Shown: piece by piece, positions 26,707-36,982 of the stretch
Layout: the number at the start of each line of letters is the position of its first letter
Numbering within the stretch: position 1 is the stretch's first letter
From: Cytophagales bacterium
GTDB lineage: Bacteria > Bacteroidota > Bacteroidia > Cytophagales > Cyclobacteriaceae
Assembly (NCBI GenBank): GCA_033344775.1
Contig: JAWPMT010000007.1
Location: 558,001 to 622,000, forward strand
DNA length: 64,000 nt
Direction of reading: 5' to 3'
The notes under the pieces: generated by a model
Told to the model about the DNA's origin: nothing
What the model saw: the letters and a program-made list of their open reading frames with translations, nothing else
Databases searched by the model: none
Translations under genes and position numbers: made by a program

Positions 26707-29234
26707 AAAAGAACATAAGTATAAATATTGGTGGGATCATTTTCCATATCGAGGAAGATGGCTTTGATAAGCTTCGTGCTTACCTCGATTCCGTCAATCA
26801 GTACTTCTCCACCTTCGAGGATAGTAAAGAAATCATCGATGATATCGAGAATAGAATTGCAGAGATATTCCTGAGCAAACTTTCAGATGGAAAACAGGTC
26901 ATTTCCAATGAAGACGTAGTAGACCTTATGGCTACTATGGGTACAACCCAGGATTTTGATGCGACGATTGAAACTGAATCCGAGGGTCAAACTCAAAATG
27001 AAGCTGGTCAACAACAAGAACAAACGACGCAAGACGAATCTTATCAAAGGGGAACGGCATCCGATGCTGGTTCCAGAAAACTCTATAGAGATGAGCGTCG
27101 GAAAGTACTCGGAGGCGTTTGTGCAGGTATTGCACATTACTTTGGGATAGATCCGATTTGGGTACGTCTGATATTTATCGCCACGTTCGCTGGCGTATTT
27201 CTAGGAGGACTTTTCGGAGCGGTATTTATCGTTTATCTGATCCTTTGGATCGTCGTGCCTGGTAATAGCATGTTGGAAGATGATGATCAGAACGTAAAGA
27301 AGTTGTTCCGCGATGGCGCTAGTCGAGCGCTCGGTGGCGTCTGTAGTGGTTTGGCATCCTATTTCGGTACCGATACCACGGTCATTCGATTGCTTTTTGT
27401 GTTGTCGATCTTCCTGGGTGGAGCCGGGATCATTGTCTACATCATCCTCTGGATCATAACACCGGAAGCAAGAACCATCACTGAAAAAATGCAGATGGAA
27501 GGTGAACCGGTCACGTTGAGCAACATTGAGGAAAATGTGAAGAAAAACCTCAATGAGCAAGAAGGAGAAGAAAGTGCTCTGGCGAAAGTCTTACTGTTCC
27601 CATTCCGGGTGATTGCTACAGTTATAAAAGCGATTTCTACCGCCCTGGGGCCTGTTGCGCTGGCATTGGTTGAAATTGTACGTATTTTCTTCGGACTGAT
27701 CATTACCATCGTAGGGTTTTCAATCATGATCTCGTTGATTGTTGCTTTGATGGTGGTGCTTGGATGGGACGCGGGATATTGGACAGATTATGTCTATTTC
27801 GGTCAATTCCCTACAGATGTATTTATTCGCACGGTAAGTGTTTGGTCAGTAGTTTCTGCTTTTTTGATTGCCTTCATTCCTTCGCTAAGTATAACGCTGC
27901 TTGGGTTGTATGTACTCTTAAAGAAAAGTGTCGTCAAAGCATACGTCATCTGGGCCTTGTTCGGATTCTGGATCTTAGGCTTGATCGGGTCTGCGTTTTT
28001 CATCCCAAGCCTGGTGCGGGATTTCAGAACGGATACGACAGTCCGTGATCAACAGACCTACGCGATGACTGGTGGTACGCCGACATTGAAACTCAATTAC
28101 ATTGATTTAGGGAGTTACGAAGCAGTAGATCTGCGTCTGCGAGGACACTCAGACAGTACCTACCGATTGGAAACCAGAACCACAGCAAGAGGTTCGAATA
28201 GAAATGCGGCTCGTGAAAATGCCGAATCTGTGAATTACGTAGTGGAGAAGAAGGGAGATGACTTCCTGTTCGATTCCAACATCACCTTCAAAGGCGATTC
28301 GCCGTTCCGATTCCAGGAAGTAGATGCTACCTTCTATATCCCGGAAGGCAAGGTGTTTCGCATGGACAGAGACCTATCTGAGATATTGCGAAATACACTT
28401 TATCTGAATGGTTACAGTACCTATCAGATGGAAGACAATGACTGGGTGTTCAATTCCGGCGGATTGGAATGTTTGACATGCACATCAAGCAGAGGAAGCC
28501 GCCGAAGTTCTTCCAGAAGTAGTGTCACTGAGGATCTGGAGGAAGAGGAGAGAGAATTTAGTAGTTCGGGGGTTGATCGATCTTGGCGCCGTATCCGTGG
28601 GGAAGAAGTGTCTTTTCAATACGAAGATTTCGAGGCAGTAAAAGTCTCTTCCCATTTCAAAGTATTCATCGTCGAAGGCGATGAATACGAAGTTCGTTTG
28701 CGTGGCGACGAAGATGATTTGGATGACGTAAGTATTCGCAATCGCAATAATACACTGGAGGTCAAGCGCCGAAACCGAGATTGGGGTTGGTGGGAAAAAG
28801 GAGACTGGCCTTATGAAATTGGCGTTTACATCGTCATGCCAAAATTGGAATCGTTGAATCTTTCTGGTGCTTGTGAAGGAGAGATCAGAGGGTTTGAAGA
28901 TTTTGATATGGAGCTTTCATTGAATGGAGCCTCCGAGCTAGATGCCCGCATACGTCCAGATTATTTGGAAATAGAAATGAATGGAGCTTCTAAACTCGAA
29001 CTCGATGGTAGTGCTGAAAAAATTGAAGCCAATATCACCGGTGCTTCGAAATTGGACGCCCTGGATTTCAGAGCTGAAACAGGAGAGTTAGACCTGAATG
29101 GTGCCTCAAAAGCACAAGTTCATGTCACCGATGAATTGTGGGTAGATGCGAATGGCATCAGCACCGTATCCTATAAAGGAGATCCTAAATTATATGCTGA
29201 CAAAAACGGATTAAGCACCGTGAAGCGATACTAA
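26703..29234 (+). CDS. Membrane protein with two PspC domains and a C-terminal DUF2807 domain
   Basis: An 843-residue protein from the ATG at 26703 (MKKNISINIGGIIFHIEEDG), which overlaps the PadR stop. An N-terminal cytosolic segment (1-105) is followed by an acidic Gln-rich linker and two PspC modules (about 126-188 and 202-258; GGVCAGIAHYFGIDPIWVRL and GGVCSGLASYFGTDTTVIRL). Three or four more helices (about 310-440), an acidic Ser-rich linker and a C-terminal DUF2807 beta-helix (about 600-843) follow. The DUF2807 part has repeated NGAS/SGA-type turns (SLNGASELD, MNGASKLEL, ITGASKLDA, LNGASKAQV). The layout suggests an envelope-stress sensor with an external head; function unproven. Confidence 0.85.
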   Translation: MKKNISINIGGIIFHIEEDGFDKLRAYLDSVNQYFSTFEDSKEIIDDIENRIAEIFLSKLSDGKQVISNEDVVDLMATMGTTQDFDATIETESEGQTQNEAGQQQEQTTQDESYQRGTASDAGSRKLYRDERRKVLGGVCAGIAHYFGIDPIWVRLIFIATFAGVFLGGLFGAVFIVYLILWIVVPGNSMLEDDDQNVKKLFRDGASRALGGVCSGLASYFGTDTTVIRLLFVLSIFLGGAGIIVYIILWIITPEARTITEKMQMEGEPVTLSNIEENVKKNLNEQEGEESALAKVLLFPFRVIATVIKAISTALGPVALALVEIVRIFFGLIITIVGFSIMISLIVALMVVLGWDAGYWTDYVYFGQFPTDVFIRTVSVWSVVSAFLIAFIPSLSITLLGLYVLLKKSVVKAYVIWALFGFWILGLIGSAFFIPSLVRDFRTDTTVRDQQTYAMTGGTPTLKLNYIDLGSYEAVDLRLRGHSDSTYRLETRTTARGSNRNAARENAESVNYVVEKKGDDFLFDSNITFKGDSPFRFQEVDATFYIPEGKVFRMDRDLSEILRNTLYLNGYSTYQMEDNDWVFNSGGLECLTCTSSRGSRRSSSRSSVTEDLEEEEREFSSSGVDRSWRRIRGEEVSFQYEDFEAVKVSSHFKVFIVEGDEYEVRLRGDEDDLDDVSIRNRNNTLEVKRRNRDWGWWEKGDWPYEIGVYIVMPKLESLNLSGACEGEIRGFEDFDMELSLNGASELDARIRPDYLEIEMNGASKLELDGSAEKIEANITGASKLDALDFRAETGELDLNGASKAQVHVTDELWVDANGISTVSYKGDPKLYADKNGLSTVKRY

Positions 29235-29261
29235 GATTTTAATAACCGATACACTACTCCC

Positions 29262-29306
29262 GGGCCGTCTTCGTTTCTGATTCTCTTTGAAAGGCGGCCC
29301 CTTTTT
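29262..29306 (+). terminator. Rho-independent terminator after the PadR-PspC operon
   Basis: GGGCCGTCTT (29262-29271) pairs with AAGGCGGCCC (29291-29300) with one G-T wobble, and five T residues follow. It lies 28 bases after the stop codon. The rest of 29307-29435 holds no convincing gene; a short open frame there runs antisense into ettA and is ignored. Confidence 0.8.
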
Positions 29307-29435
29307 GTTTGCCGGCGGTGTGTCCCCACAACCGCTATTTTGCTTTATGTGGATAGATTGTGAGGGCACTATCGAAGGCGTAGTGCAGGTGAAACCACTT
29401 GCACGGGTATCTAGCGCGCTGAGCGTGTCGAAGCG

Positions 29436-31118
29436 CTACTTCATCAACTTCTTGTACTTGATCCTTTTTGGTCCGGAATCACCCAGTCGCTTTTTGCGGT
29501 TCTCTTCATAATCTGAGAAATTCCCTTCAAACCAATAGACCTGAGATTCTCCTTCATAAGCAAGAATATGCGTCGCTACGCGATCGAGGAACCACCGGTC
29601 GTGGGAAATGATCACCGCACACCCGCCAAAACTTTCCAGGGCTTCTTCTAGCGCTCTTAGGGTATTCACATCCAGGTCGTTGGTCGGCTCATCAAGCAGG
29701 ATCAGGTTCGCCCCTTGTTTCAGGGTCATCGCCAGGTGAACGCGGTTTCTTTCACCTCCTGAAAGATCACCGACTTTCTTTTGCTGGTCATTGCCACTGA
29801 AATTGAATCGACTCACATATGCACGAGCATTCATTTCTTTTCCGCCCAGATCAATGATCTCATTGCCCTCAGAAATGGTCTCAAAGACAGTCTTATTGGC
29901 ATCCAGTTGATCATGTTCCTGATCCACGTAAGCCATTTTAACGGTGCTACCTACTTCAAAATTTCCCACATCTGCCTGTTCTTTTCCTGTGATCAGGTTG
30001 AACAACGTGGATTTACCCGCTCCATTTGGACCGATGATCCCAACAATGCCACCTTGAGGTAAGCTGAAGCTCAAGTCATCAAATAATAATTTTTCTCCGT
30101 ATGATTTTGATACACCCTGCACGTCAATCACCTTGGCACCCAATCTTGGTCCAGGAGGAATGTATAGTTCCAGCTTGGATTCTTTTTCTCGGCCCTCTTC
30201 ACCCAACAATTTCTCGTAGGCGCTCAGTCTTGCCTTGGCTTTGGCTTGTCGACCTTTTGGAGTCATACGGACCCATTCCAACTCGCGTTCCAGTGTCTTT
30301 TGACGTTTGGATTCACTTTTCTCTTCTTGGGCCAGTCTTTTTTGTTTTTGGTCCAGCCAGCTTGAATAATTGCCTTTCCACGGAATGCCCTCACCCCGAT
30401 CAAGCTCCAGAATCCATCCGGCTACATTGTCGAGGAAATAACGGTCGTGTGTTACAGCAATGACGGTGCCAGCGTATTGTTGAAGGTGTTGCTCCAGCCA
30501 AAGCACCGATTCCGCATCCAGGTGGTTGGTGGGCTCATCCAATAGCAATACATCAGGCGCCTGGATTAACAAACGACAAAGCGCAACCCTTCTTTTTTCA
30601 CCGCCAGACAAATTTTTAATGATCGCATCCTCAGGAGGTGTACGGAGAGCATCCATGGCCCTTTCCAGTTGATTGTCCAACTCCCAAGCATTTAGTTGGT
30701 CCAGTTTTTCCTGAACCGTTCCTTGCCTGTTGATGAGTTTGTCCATCTTATCAGGATCTTCCAAAACCTCAGGATCGGCAAATGAGGCGTTGATCTGATC
30801 ATATTCGGCAAGAAGGTCGGCAATTTCTTTTGCACCTTCCCGGATGACTTCAATTACCGTTTTTTCTGGGTCTAACAGGGGTTCTTGTTCCAAAAAACCA
30901 ACAGAATAGCCCGGCGAGAAAACAACTTCCCCCTGAATATCGTTATCCAAACCGGCGATAATTTTTAATAATGAAGATTTTCCGGCTCCATTTAGTCCAA
31001 GTACACCTATTTTAGCACCATAGAAGAATGACAGGTGAATGTTTTTCAATACTTGTTTCTTTGGGGGGTAGATTTTGGACACCCCAGCCATGGAAAAAAT
31101 TATCTTTTCGTCGGACAT
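29436..31118 (-). CDS. ettA: ABC-F protein EttA (energy-dependent translational throttle)
   Basis: A 560-residue soluble protein with two ABC ATPase domains and no membrane part. The Walker A motifs are GLNGAGKSS (near residue 42) and GPNGAGKST (near 360). The signatures LSGGEKRR and LSGGERNR precede Walker B motifs LLLDEPTNHLD and ILLDEPTNDLD. The EttA-specific arm insertion lies in the first domain and the P-site tRNA-interacting linker (EWVRMTPKGRQAKAKARLSAYE) between the domains. EttA binds the ribosomal E site and gates the first elongation step according to the ADP/ATP ratio. It is transcribed divergently from the DUF349 gene. Confidence 0.95.
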   Translation of the reverse strand: MSDEKIIFSMAGVSKIYPPKKQVLKNIHLSFFYGAKIGVLGLNGAGKSSLLKIIAGLDNDIQGEVVFSPGYSVGFLEQEPLLDPEKTVIEVIREGAKEIADLLAEYDQINASFADPEVLEDPDKMDKLINRQGTVQEKLDQLNAWELDNQLERAMDALRTPPEDAIIKNLSGGEKRRVALCRLLIQAPDVLLLDEPTNHLDAESVLWLEQHLQQYAGTVIAVTHDRYFLDNVAGWILELDRGEGIPWKGNYSSWLDQKQKRLAQEEKSESKRQKTLERELEWVRMTPKGRQAKAKARLSAYEKLLGEEGREKESKLELYIPPGPRLGAKVIDVQGVSKSYGEKLLFDDLSFSLPQGGIVGIIGPNGAGKSTLFNLITGKEQADVGNFEVGSTVKMAYVDQEHDQLDANKTVFETISEGNEIIDLGGKEMNARAYVSRFNFSGNDQQKKVGDLSGGERNRVHLAMTLKQGANLILLDEPTNDLDVNTLRALEEALESFGGCAVIISHDRWFLDRVATHILAYEGESQVYWFEGNFSDYEENRKKRLGDSGPKRIKYKKLMK

Positions 31119-31172
31119 ATTGTTAAATTGTTCATCTTTAGAGTCTAATATCTAAACCGCTAGTAAGTACTC

Positions 31173-32384
31173 ATGAATACCCCAGAGGTTCCGTTCGGTT
31201 CCATCGAAGACAACAAAATTATTCTAAATCCATGGAATGAGCACCCCAGTCGTGTGATTGGTGAAGTGCGAGAAGAAGGTGCGGAAGTTGCAATCGAATA
31301 TTTTGTTAATCGATTCAGTGAACTTGAAGGCAAGATCACCGAATTGGAAGAAACCATAGAAAGCACAGATAACAAAGGGAGTTATCTGCAAAAAGTGCTC
31401 CATTTAAAAGATAGTTTAACCAAACACGATGCACTCGGAGATTATGCTGCTCTTCAAGAGCGTCTGGTCAAGTGGGAGGTTTTCCTTTCAGATATCATCG
31501 CTAAAAACCGTGTCAGAAATACGGAGATTAAGCATGGGCTGATCGATGAATTGCGAGAAGCTGTTAAGATCATCAATTGGAGAGAATCTACAGAAGCCAT
31601 TCAGGACGTCAAAGGACGGTGGATCAAGGTAGGAAATGCAGTTGCAGAAGAACAGCAAACCCTTGATGATACATTTTGGGGGGAGGTTCAGCAATATTTT
31701 GATCGCAAGCGCGCCTTTCAGGAAGATAAGAAACGTCTGGAAGCACAATATGAAGATGAGTATAGAAAGATATTAAGGGAATCCAGATACGTGTCTGACC
31801 TTGAAGGAAAGGCACGATTTGAGAAGATCAAGGATTTGAAAGACCGATGGAGAGAAAATGGAAACATTCCATCGTTTAAATACAAAAACCTGTTGTCCAA
31901 ATTTCAATTCAATTTGAAGCAGACACAACGACCTTCTTTCAATCCAATGCAGGACCTGGAGAACATTGAGAAGGAGCTCATTGAGATCCAGCAAGGCGCC
32001 AGACAGTTTGATCGTATCAGAGGAGAGGAAATGCGCAAGCAGCTCTTTTCGATCAAGCCAAGAGACCCTAAAGCAGATCAGAAGAAGCGCGATTGCATGA
32101 ATCTGCTGCAAATGCTTACGGAAATGGATTTTGTACAGAGTCAGTGCCGAAAGCGCGTCAAGGATTATGATGAACTGGATGTGTTGGAGCAGAATGCCCA
32201 TCAGGTGAAGTTACTGAAGGAATTGATCAGGCGTGATGAGGAAGATTTGGATAATTATGAAAATAATGCCGGAAACTTCTCAAGCCGGGATGGACGCGCT
32301 GACCACATGTTGGACAGAAAGATGGCACAACAGCGTAACAAAATAAAGATAAAGCAACGTTTAATTGCGATATTAGGAGGATAG
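31173..32384 (+). CDS. DUF349-domain protein
   Basis: A 403-residue, highly charged and mostly alpha-helical protein with repeated DUF349-like units. A recurrent pattern W+xxG...(D/E)xxxWxxxxxYFDRKRAFQEDKKR is seen, for example WIKVGNAVAEEQQTLDDTFWGEVQQYFDRKR. Coiled-coil content is high and there is no membrane segment or signal peptide. The family is widespread in Bacteroidota and has no firm function that I know of. It starts 55 bases from the divergent ettA start and ends in a short basic tail. Confidence 0.85.
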   Translation: MNTPEVPFGSIEDNKIILNPWNEHPSRVIGEVREEGAEVAIEYFVNRFSELEGKITELEETIESTDNKGSYLQKVLHLKDSLTKHDALGDYAALQERLVKWEVFLSDIIAKNRVRNTEIKHGLIDELREAVKIINWRESTEAIQDVKGRWIKVGNAVAEEQQTLDDTFWGEVQQYFDRKRAFQEDKKRLEAQYEDEYRKILRESRYVSDLEGKARFEKIKDLKDRWRENGNIPSFKYKNLLSKFQFNLKQTQRPSFNPMQDLENIEKELIEIQQGARQFDRIRGEEMRKQLFSIKPRDPKADQKKRDCMNLLQMLTEMDFVQSQCRKRVKDYDELDVLEQNAHQVKLLKELIRRDEEDLDNYENNAGNFSSRDGRADHMLDRKMAQQRNKIKIKQRLIAILGG

Positions 32385-32452
32385 AGGTTCGTTGTATTGA
32401 AAACCACTATTCAAATAAATTAAAAAAGCGCTGATAACTATTTTGTGATTGA

Positions 32453-32482
32453 TTGTTATTCTCGTTCATAAATGTACTTTTG
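32453..32482 (+). promoter_or_regulatory. Predicted promoter of the DUF2795 gene
   Basis: TTG (32453-32455) and TACTTTTG (32475-32482) are separated by 19 bases, matching the Bacteroidota consensus. The start codon lies 40 bases downstream. Confidence 0.6.
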
Positions 32483-32521
32483 CGCCATTATTGAAAATGA
32501 CCTTTTTAAACGTTTAGTGAT

Positions 32522-32743
32522 ATGTACTGGACACTAGAATTAGCATCCTATTTGGAAGACGCCCCTTGGCCTGCTGCAAAGGACGAATTGATAGACTTTT
32601 CTATCAGATCGGGTGCTCCTCTGGAGGTTGTAGAAAACCTGCAGGAGCTAGAGGATGACGGACAGCCTTACGAGAATATCGAGGAGATCTGGCCTGACTA
32701 CCCCACCAAAGAGGATTTCTTTTTTAACGAGGACGAATATTAA
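32522..32743 (+). CDS. DUF2795-domain small acidic protein
   Basis: A 73-residue protein beginning MYWTLELASYLEDAPWPAAKDELIDFSIR and ending in an acidic tail (WPDYPTKEDFFFNEDEY). The pattern A(S/A)YLEDxxWPAxKxELI...GAPxxVxxxLxxL is that of DUF2795, a small helical domain of unknown function. It has its own promoter and faces the convergent ispD gene with 6 bases between stops. It is likely abundant and soluble; no function is assigned. Confidence 0.9.
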   Translation: MYWTLELASYLEDAPWPAAKDELIDFSIRSGAPLEVVENLQELEDDGQPYENIEEIWPDYPTKEDFFFNEDEY

Positions 32744-32749
32744 CAGAGA

Positions 32750-33424
32750 TTAACTGGCGAATTCATCGAAATATGTTTTCGCCAATTCCAAATCCTCAGG
32801 AGTTGTGATCTTGATGTTTTTATAACTTCCTTCTACCAAAACAACCTGTTGCCCAATATTTTCTACAACACTGGCATCATCGGTAAAGTCATCCTGAAAA
32901 GGCTGTTTGTACGCTTGCTTCAATAATTCTGTCTTAAAAACCTGAGGGGTTTGTACCATTCGGTAACTTTCTCTGGGCACGGCTTTGGATTGATCCCCGT
33001 CGAGCATTCTGATGGATTCTTTGAGCTTCACTACGGCAATAGCTGCACCATTTTGATCCGCACTCTGAAACGTATTTTCAATGATCTCAGGGTCGATCAA
33101 TGGTCGTACAGCGTCGTGGACAGCTACAAGTCCCTTTTCGTGAATGGCATCCAGTCCGTTTTTTACGGAATGAAATCGTTCTTTACCGCCGTTAACTAAT
33201 TGAATAGGGATATTGAAGGAATGCTCCTTAGTAACCTGCTTCCAGTACGCCTGATGAGATTCAGGTAAGACAAGAATGATCTTGATTGTAGGATCGTGGA
33301 GGTGAAAAGCTTCGAGCGTTCTGATCAGAATTGGTTTGCCACATAAGTCAAGAAACTGTTTGGGTAACTTGCTACCCATGCGAAGGCCTTTTCCCCCGGC
33401 GACAACAATGACGTATCGGGTCAC
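32750..33424 (-). CDS. ispD: 2-C-methyl-D-erythritol 4-phosphate cytidylyltransferase
   Basis: IspD joins CTP and MEP to CDP-ME in the non-mevalonate isoprenoid pathway. The 224-residue protein has the nucleotide-binding opening VAGGKGLRMGSKLPKQFLDL, the GGKERFHSVKNGL motif, VAVHDAVRPLID, and the C-terminal DDASVVE and KITTPEDLELA segments. It abuts the queA stop exactly (queA ends at 33425), so the two are probably co-transcribed with queA first. All key residues appear present. Confidence 0.95.
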   Translation of the reverse strand: MTRYVIVVAGGKGLRMGSKLPKQFLDLCGKPILIRTLEAFHLHDPTIKIILVLPESHQAYWKQVTKEHSFNIPIQLVNGGKERFHSVKNGLDAIHEKGLVAVHDAVRPLIDPEIIENTFQSADQNGAAIAVVKLKESIRMLDGDQSKAVPRESYRMVQTPQVFKTELLKQAYKQPFQDDFTDDASVVENIGQQVVLVEGSYKNIKITTPEDLELAKTYFDEFAS

Positions 33425-34471
33425 TTACAAGATTAGCATGGCGTCACCATAGGTGAAGAACCTGTAGTTCTCCTTAATGGCAGTCTCGTATGCTTCTCTG
33501 ACCAATTCATATCCACCAAAAGCACTTGCCATCATTAGCAAGGTTGATTCAGGAAGATGGAAGTTGGTAACGAGTGCATTACAGATCTTGAATTCGTAAG
33601 GAGGGAAGATGAACTTGTCGGTCCAGCCACTATTGCCTTTCAGACGTCCACCTGCGGAAACTGAGGATTCCAGAGAACGCATAACAGTCGTACCTACGGC
33701 ACAAACTCTTTTCTTTTCATCCAAAGATCTGTTCACACGCTCTGCAGTAGAATCCGGAACCAGGAAGTTCTCAGAATCCATTTTGTGCTTAGTGAGGTCT
33801 TCTACGTCGACAGGACGGAAAGTTCCTAGTCCAACATGTAGCGTGATGGGATTGATATCTACGCCGACAATCTCCAGTCTCTTCATGATCTGCTTCGTGA
33901 AGTGAAGACCTGCCGTTGGAGCGGCTACCGCACCTAATTTCTGAGCGTAGATGGTCTGGAATCTTTCACGATCCTCAGGCTCAGCGCTTCTTTTGATCTC
34001 TTTGGGAAGAGGAGTCTCACCCAAACGATCGATGGTCGCGTAAAATTCGTCTTCCGTTCCATCGAACAGGAATCGAATGGTTCGGCCTCTGGAAGTAGTG
34101 TTGTCAATGACTTCCGCCACCAACTCACCATCACCGAAATATAATTTATTACCGACACGAATCTTTCTCGCCGGATCCACCAAAACGTCCCATAGGTTCA
34201 TGTCCTTGTTCAGTTCCCTCAAAAGGAAAACTTCAATTTTGGCTCCGGTCTTTTCTTTGTTTCCATACAACCTCGCAGGAAAGACCTTCGTATCATTAAG
34301 GACCATCATGTCACCATCTTCGAAATAGTCAACAATGTCCTTGAAGGTTTTATGCTCAAATTTGCCACTTTCGCGGTGGACAACCATCAAACGAGATTCG
34401 TCTCTGTTTTCGGTTGGATATAGCGCAATATGACTTGAAGGAAGTTCAAACTTGAATTCAGAAAGCTTCAT
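33425..34471 (-). CDS. queA: S-adenosylmethionine:tRNA ribosyltransferase-isomerase
   Basis: QueA transfers and isomerises the ribosyl part of SAM to make epoxyqueuosine in tRNA. The 348-residue protein opens with [29 protein letters not shown] and contains [18 protein letters not shown], the insertion with PTAGLHFT, and [10 protein letters not shown], all family signatures. It ends [11 protein letters not shown], the normal C-terminus. It begins 120 bases from the divergent permease gene and is followed directly by ispD. Confidence 0.97.
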   Translation of the reverse strand: MKLSEFKFELPSSHIALYPTENRDESRLMVVHRESGKFEHKTFKDIVDYFEDGDMMVLNDTKVFPARLYGNKEKTGAKIEVFLLRELNKDMNLWDVLVDPARKIRVGNKLYFGDGELVAEVIDNTTSRGRTIRFLFDGTEDEFYATIDRLGETPLPKEIKRSAEPEDRERFQTIYAQKLGAVAAPTAGLHFTKQIMKRLEIVGVDINPITLHVGLGTFRPVDVEDLTKHKMDSENFLVPDSTAERVNRSLDEKKRVCAVGTTVMRSLESSVSAGGRLKGNSGWTDKFIFPPYEFKICNALVTNFHLPESTLLMMASAFGGYELVREAYETAIKENYRFFTYGDAMLIL

Positions 34472-34591
34472 AGTTTGTTATTTCGAAAGTAAAATGACGG
34501 GTACTGAAATAAATTAAGTCCGCAAAGTTAGCAAATAGTTTCGTTTTGAGGACATAATATTGTAATTCACTTCTACTAAACCAAAAAGGCT

Positions 34592-35848
34592 TTGATCGTT
34601 ATCAAATTAATCATCGAAAGTTTTGTCTTCGCGTTCACCGCATTGAAGTCAAATCTTTTGCGAACCACCCTCTCTTTATTAGGAGTTACCATCGGTATTT
34701 TCGCCATTATTGTTGTCTTTACGCTGGTTGATTCGCTCGAAAGAAGTATCAATGACAGTTTGAGCTTTCTTGGAAGAACCAACGTAGACATACGCCGGTT
34801 CCCGATCTCATTTGACGGTAACATGCCGTGGTGGGATTATTGGAGACGTCCATATTCAACCTATGAAGAGTATGAATTCCTTAGGGATAATCTTCAGAAC
34901 GCAGAGGGAATTACCATTTTCGCCTTCAATTCGGTAACGCCAAAGTACAAAAACAACAGTTCCTCAGATATTACCCTGTTAGGCGTGGCCTATACACATG
35001 ATGGGGTTTATAATGATTTTCCGGACCTTGATGGCCGGTACTTTACGCTGGAAGAATGTCAAAGTGGTAGAAATGTGGCCATTATTGGTAACCGTACCAG
35101 AAAGGAAGTATTTGAAAAACTGGATCCTATAGGACGCCAAATCAAAATTAAAGGCCAGAAATTTACCGTGATTGGGGTTGTTCCTGAACAAGGGGCAGGT
35201 CTGTTAGGTGAAACGAGCAAGGACGAAAATATCTGGATCCCTTTCAAATCCTTCTCAAGGATCAATTACATCGGGACAGGTGCTGGTCGAGGCATTGAAC
35301 CCTACATCACCGTCAAAGGCCTGGAAAGTGACATTGGCCTGGTGAAAATAGAATATGAGCTCAAAGGACTTGTTAGGAAGATCAGGGGCTTGCGACCAAA
35401 AGAGAATGACAACTTTGCAATCAATCGTCAGCAGGCTATTCTCAACCAGATCGGAAGTTTCTTCGATGTGCTGAGCACCGGAGGCTGGTTGATTGGTGGT
35501 TTTTCCATCTTGATCGGGGGATTCGGTATTGCCAATATCATGTTCGTTTCCGTCAGAGAACGCACCAACATCATTGGCATCCAGAAATCACTAGGAGCTA
35601 AGAATTACTTTATCCTTTTCCAGTTTTTGTTTGAGTCAATCTTTTTGGCGGTGATCGGAGGAGGGGTCGGACTGTTGCTGGTCTATGGCGTAACGTTCAT
35701 CCCGTTAGGATCGCTGGAGTTGAGTTTGAGTGTTAAAAACATTGTACTTGGAGTAGGAGTCGCAGGCTTCATAGGAATGGCTTCCGGGATCATCCCAGCA
35801 GCCATTGCTGCGAGATTAGATCCTGTGATTGCGATCAGGACGCAGTAG
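34592..35848 (+). CDS. MacB-like ABC transporter permease (FtsX domain)
   Basis: A 418-residue permease with one N-terminal helix, a periplasmic MacB-type core domain (about 45-275) and three C-terminal helices in an FtsX domain (VSVRERTNIIGIQKSLGAKNYFILFQFLFESI). Start: an in-frame TAA at 34577-34579 excludes an earlier start, so translation most likely begins at the TTG at 34592, giving the family-typical opening KLIIESFVFAFTALKSNLLRTTLSLLGVTIGI. A partner ATPase gene is not adjacent; such permeases often work with an unlinked LolD/MacB-type ATPase. The substrate is unknown. Confidence 0.9.
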   Translation: MIVIKLIIESFVFAFTALKSNLLRTTLSLLGVTIGIFAIIVVFTLVDSLERSINDSLSFLGRTNVDIRRFPISFDGNMPWWDYWRRPYSTYEEYEFLRDNLQNAEGITIFAFNSVTPKYKNNSSSDITLLGVAYTHDGVYNDFPDLDGRYFTLEECQSGRNVAIIGNRTRKEVFEKLDPIGRQIKIKGQKFTVIGVVPEQGAGLLGETSKDENIWIPFKSFSRINYIGTGAGRGIEPYITVKGLESDIGLVKIEYELKGLVRKIRGLRPKENDNFAINRQQAILNQIGSFFDVLSTGGWLIGGFSILIGGFGIANIMFVSVRERTNIIGIQKSLGAKNYFILFQFLFESIFLAVIGGGVGLLLVYGVTFIPLGSLELSLSVKNIVLGVGVAGFIGMASGIIPAAIAARLDPVIAIRTQ

Positions 35849-35913
35849 GAAAAAACAAAAGTGTTGCATTTAGCTTGCTTCTTACGCTGGCTCCTCCAGA
35901 CAGACAAGCATAC

Positions 35914-35950
35914 AAAAAAGAGGACATCACATCGTGATGTCCTCTTTTTT
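35914..35950. terminator. Bidirectional terminator between the permease and recA
   Basis: A perfect hairpin with a 3-base loop: GAGGACATCAC (35920-35930) pairs with GTGATGTCCTC (35934-35944). Six A residues stand on the left and T residues on the right, so it can terminate both the plus-strand permease transcript and the minus-strand recA transcript. Confidence 0.88.
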
Positions 35951-35971
35951 TATTCGTGCGAGATCTAAAGC

Positions 35972-36982
35972 TTATGCCTCTTCTGGCTCACCCTTGATTG
36001 CTGCTTTAATTTTGGTTTCCAATTCTTCCATCAACTCAGGATTGTCCTCGATCAATTCCTTGACCGCATCTCTACCTTGTCCTAGTCTGTCACCATTATA
36101 GGAGAACCAAGAGCCGGATTTCTGGATAATATTAAGTTCAACTCCCATGTCCAGGATCTCGCCCACTTTGCTAATCCCCTTGCCGTACATGATGTCAAAT
36201 TCGATTACCTTAAATGGAGGAGCTACTTTGTTTTTCACCACTTTAACCCGGGTTCTGTTACCCAGGATATTGTCTGCAGACTCTTTGATCTGACCAATTC
36301 TTCGAATGTCCAGTCGTACAGAAGCGTAGAATTTAAGGGCATTACCACCCGTAGTAGTCTCTGGATTTCCAAACATCACGCCGATCTTCTCGCGAAGCTG
36401 GTTGATGAAGATGCAGGAACAACCGGTTTTATTGATGGTACCTGTTAGCTTTCTAAGTGCCTGAGACATCAACCTGGCCTGAAGTCCCATCTTGCTGTCT
36501 CCCATTTCGCCTTCTAGTTCGCCACGGGGTACAAGCGCAGCTACCGAGTCAATGACGATGATGTCGATAGCGCCTGACCGGATCAAGTGCTCTGCAATTT
36601 CCAATGCCTGCTCACCATTATCAGGCTGGGAAATCAATAGGTTTTCGGTATCGATCCCTAATTTTTCAGCATATATTTTATCGAATGCATGCTCCGCGTC
36701 AATGAAGGCCGCAAGCCCTCCCTTTTTCTGAGCCTCTGCAATACAATGCATGGCCAGGGTGGTTTTACCTGAAGATTCTGGTCCGTAAACCTCAATGATC
36801 CTTCCTCTGGGAATGCCACCTACGCCGAGCGCAACATCCAGACCCAAAGATCCTGTGGGGATTACAGGAATGTCGAGAATTTTTTCATCACTCAATTTCA
36901 TTATGGTACCCTTACCATAAGTCTTTTCGAGTTTATCGATGGTGATCTGTAAAGCCTTTAGTTTTTCATTCGTATCTGCCAT
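35972..36982 (-). CDS. recA: Recombinase RecA
   Basis: RecA filaments on single-stranded DNA drive homologous recombination and the SOS signal. The 336-residue protein (from ATG 36982, [12 protein letters not shown]; an upstream in-frame TTG would add 12 atypical residues) has Walker [10 protein letters not shown], the Walker B strand [13 protein letters not shown], the L1/L2 loops with [32 protein letters not shown], and a short acidic C-terminus. The promoter region carries two palindromes (37074-37121), which suggests regulation. Confidence 0.97.
   Translation of the reverse strand: MADTNEKLKALQITIDKLEKTYGKGTIMKLSDEKILDIPVIPTGSLGLDVALGVGGIPRGRIIEVYGPESSGKTTLAMHCIAEAQKKGGLAAFIDAEHAFDKIYAEKLGIDTENLLISQPDNGEQALEIAEHLIRSGAIDIIVIDSVAALVPRGELEGEMGDSKMGLQARLMSQALRKLTGTINKTGCSCIFINQLREKIGVMFGNPETTTGGNALKFYASVRLDIRRIGQIKESADNILGNRTRVKVVKNKVAPPFKVIEFDIMYGKGISKVGEILDMGVELNIIQKSGSWFSYNGDRLGQGRDAVKELIEDNPELMEELETKIKAAIKGEPEEA

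Noticed and set aside
29287-29511. Plus-strand open frame after the PadR operon terminator
   Set aside because: It starts within the terminator and runs antisense into the 3' end of ettA; the translation shows no family features.
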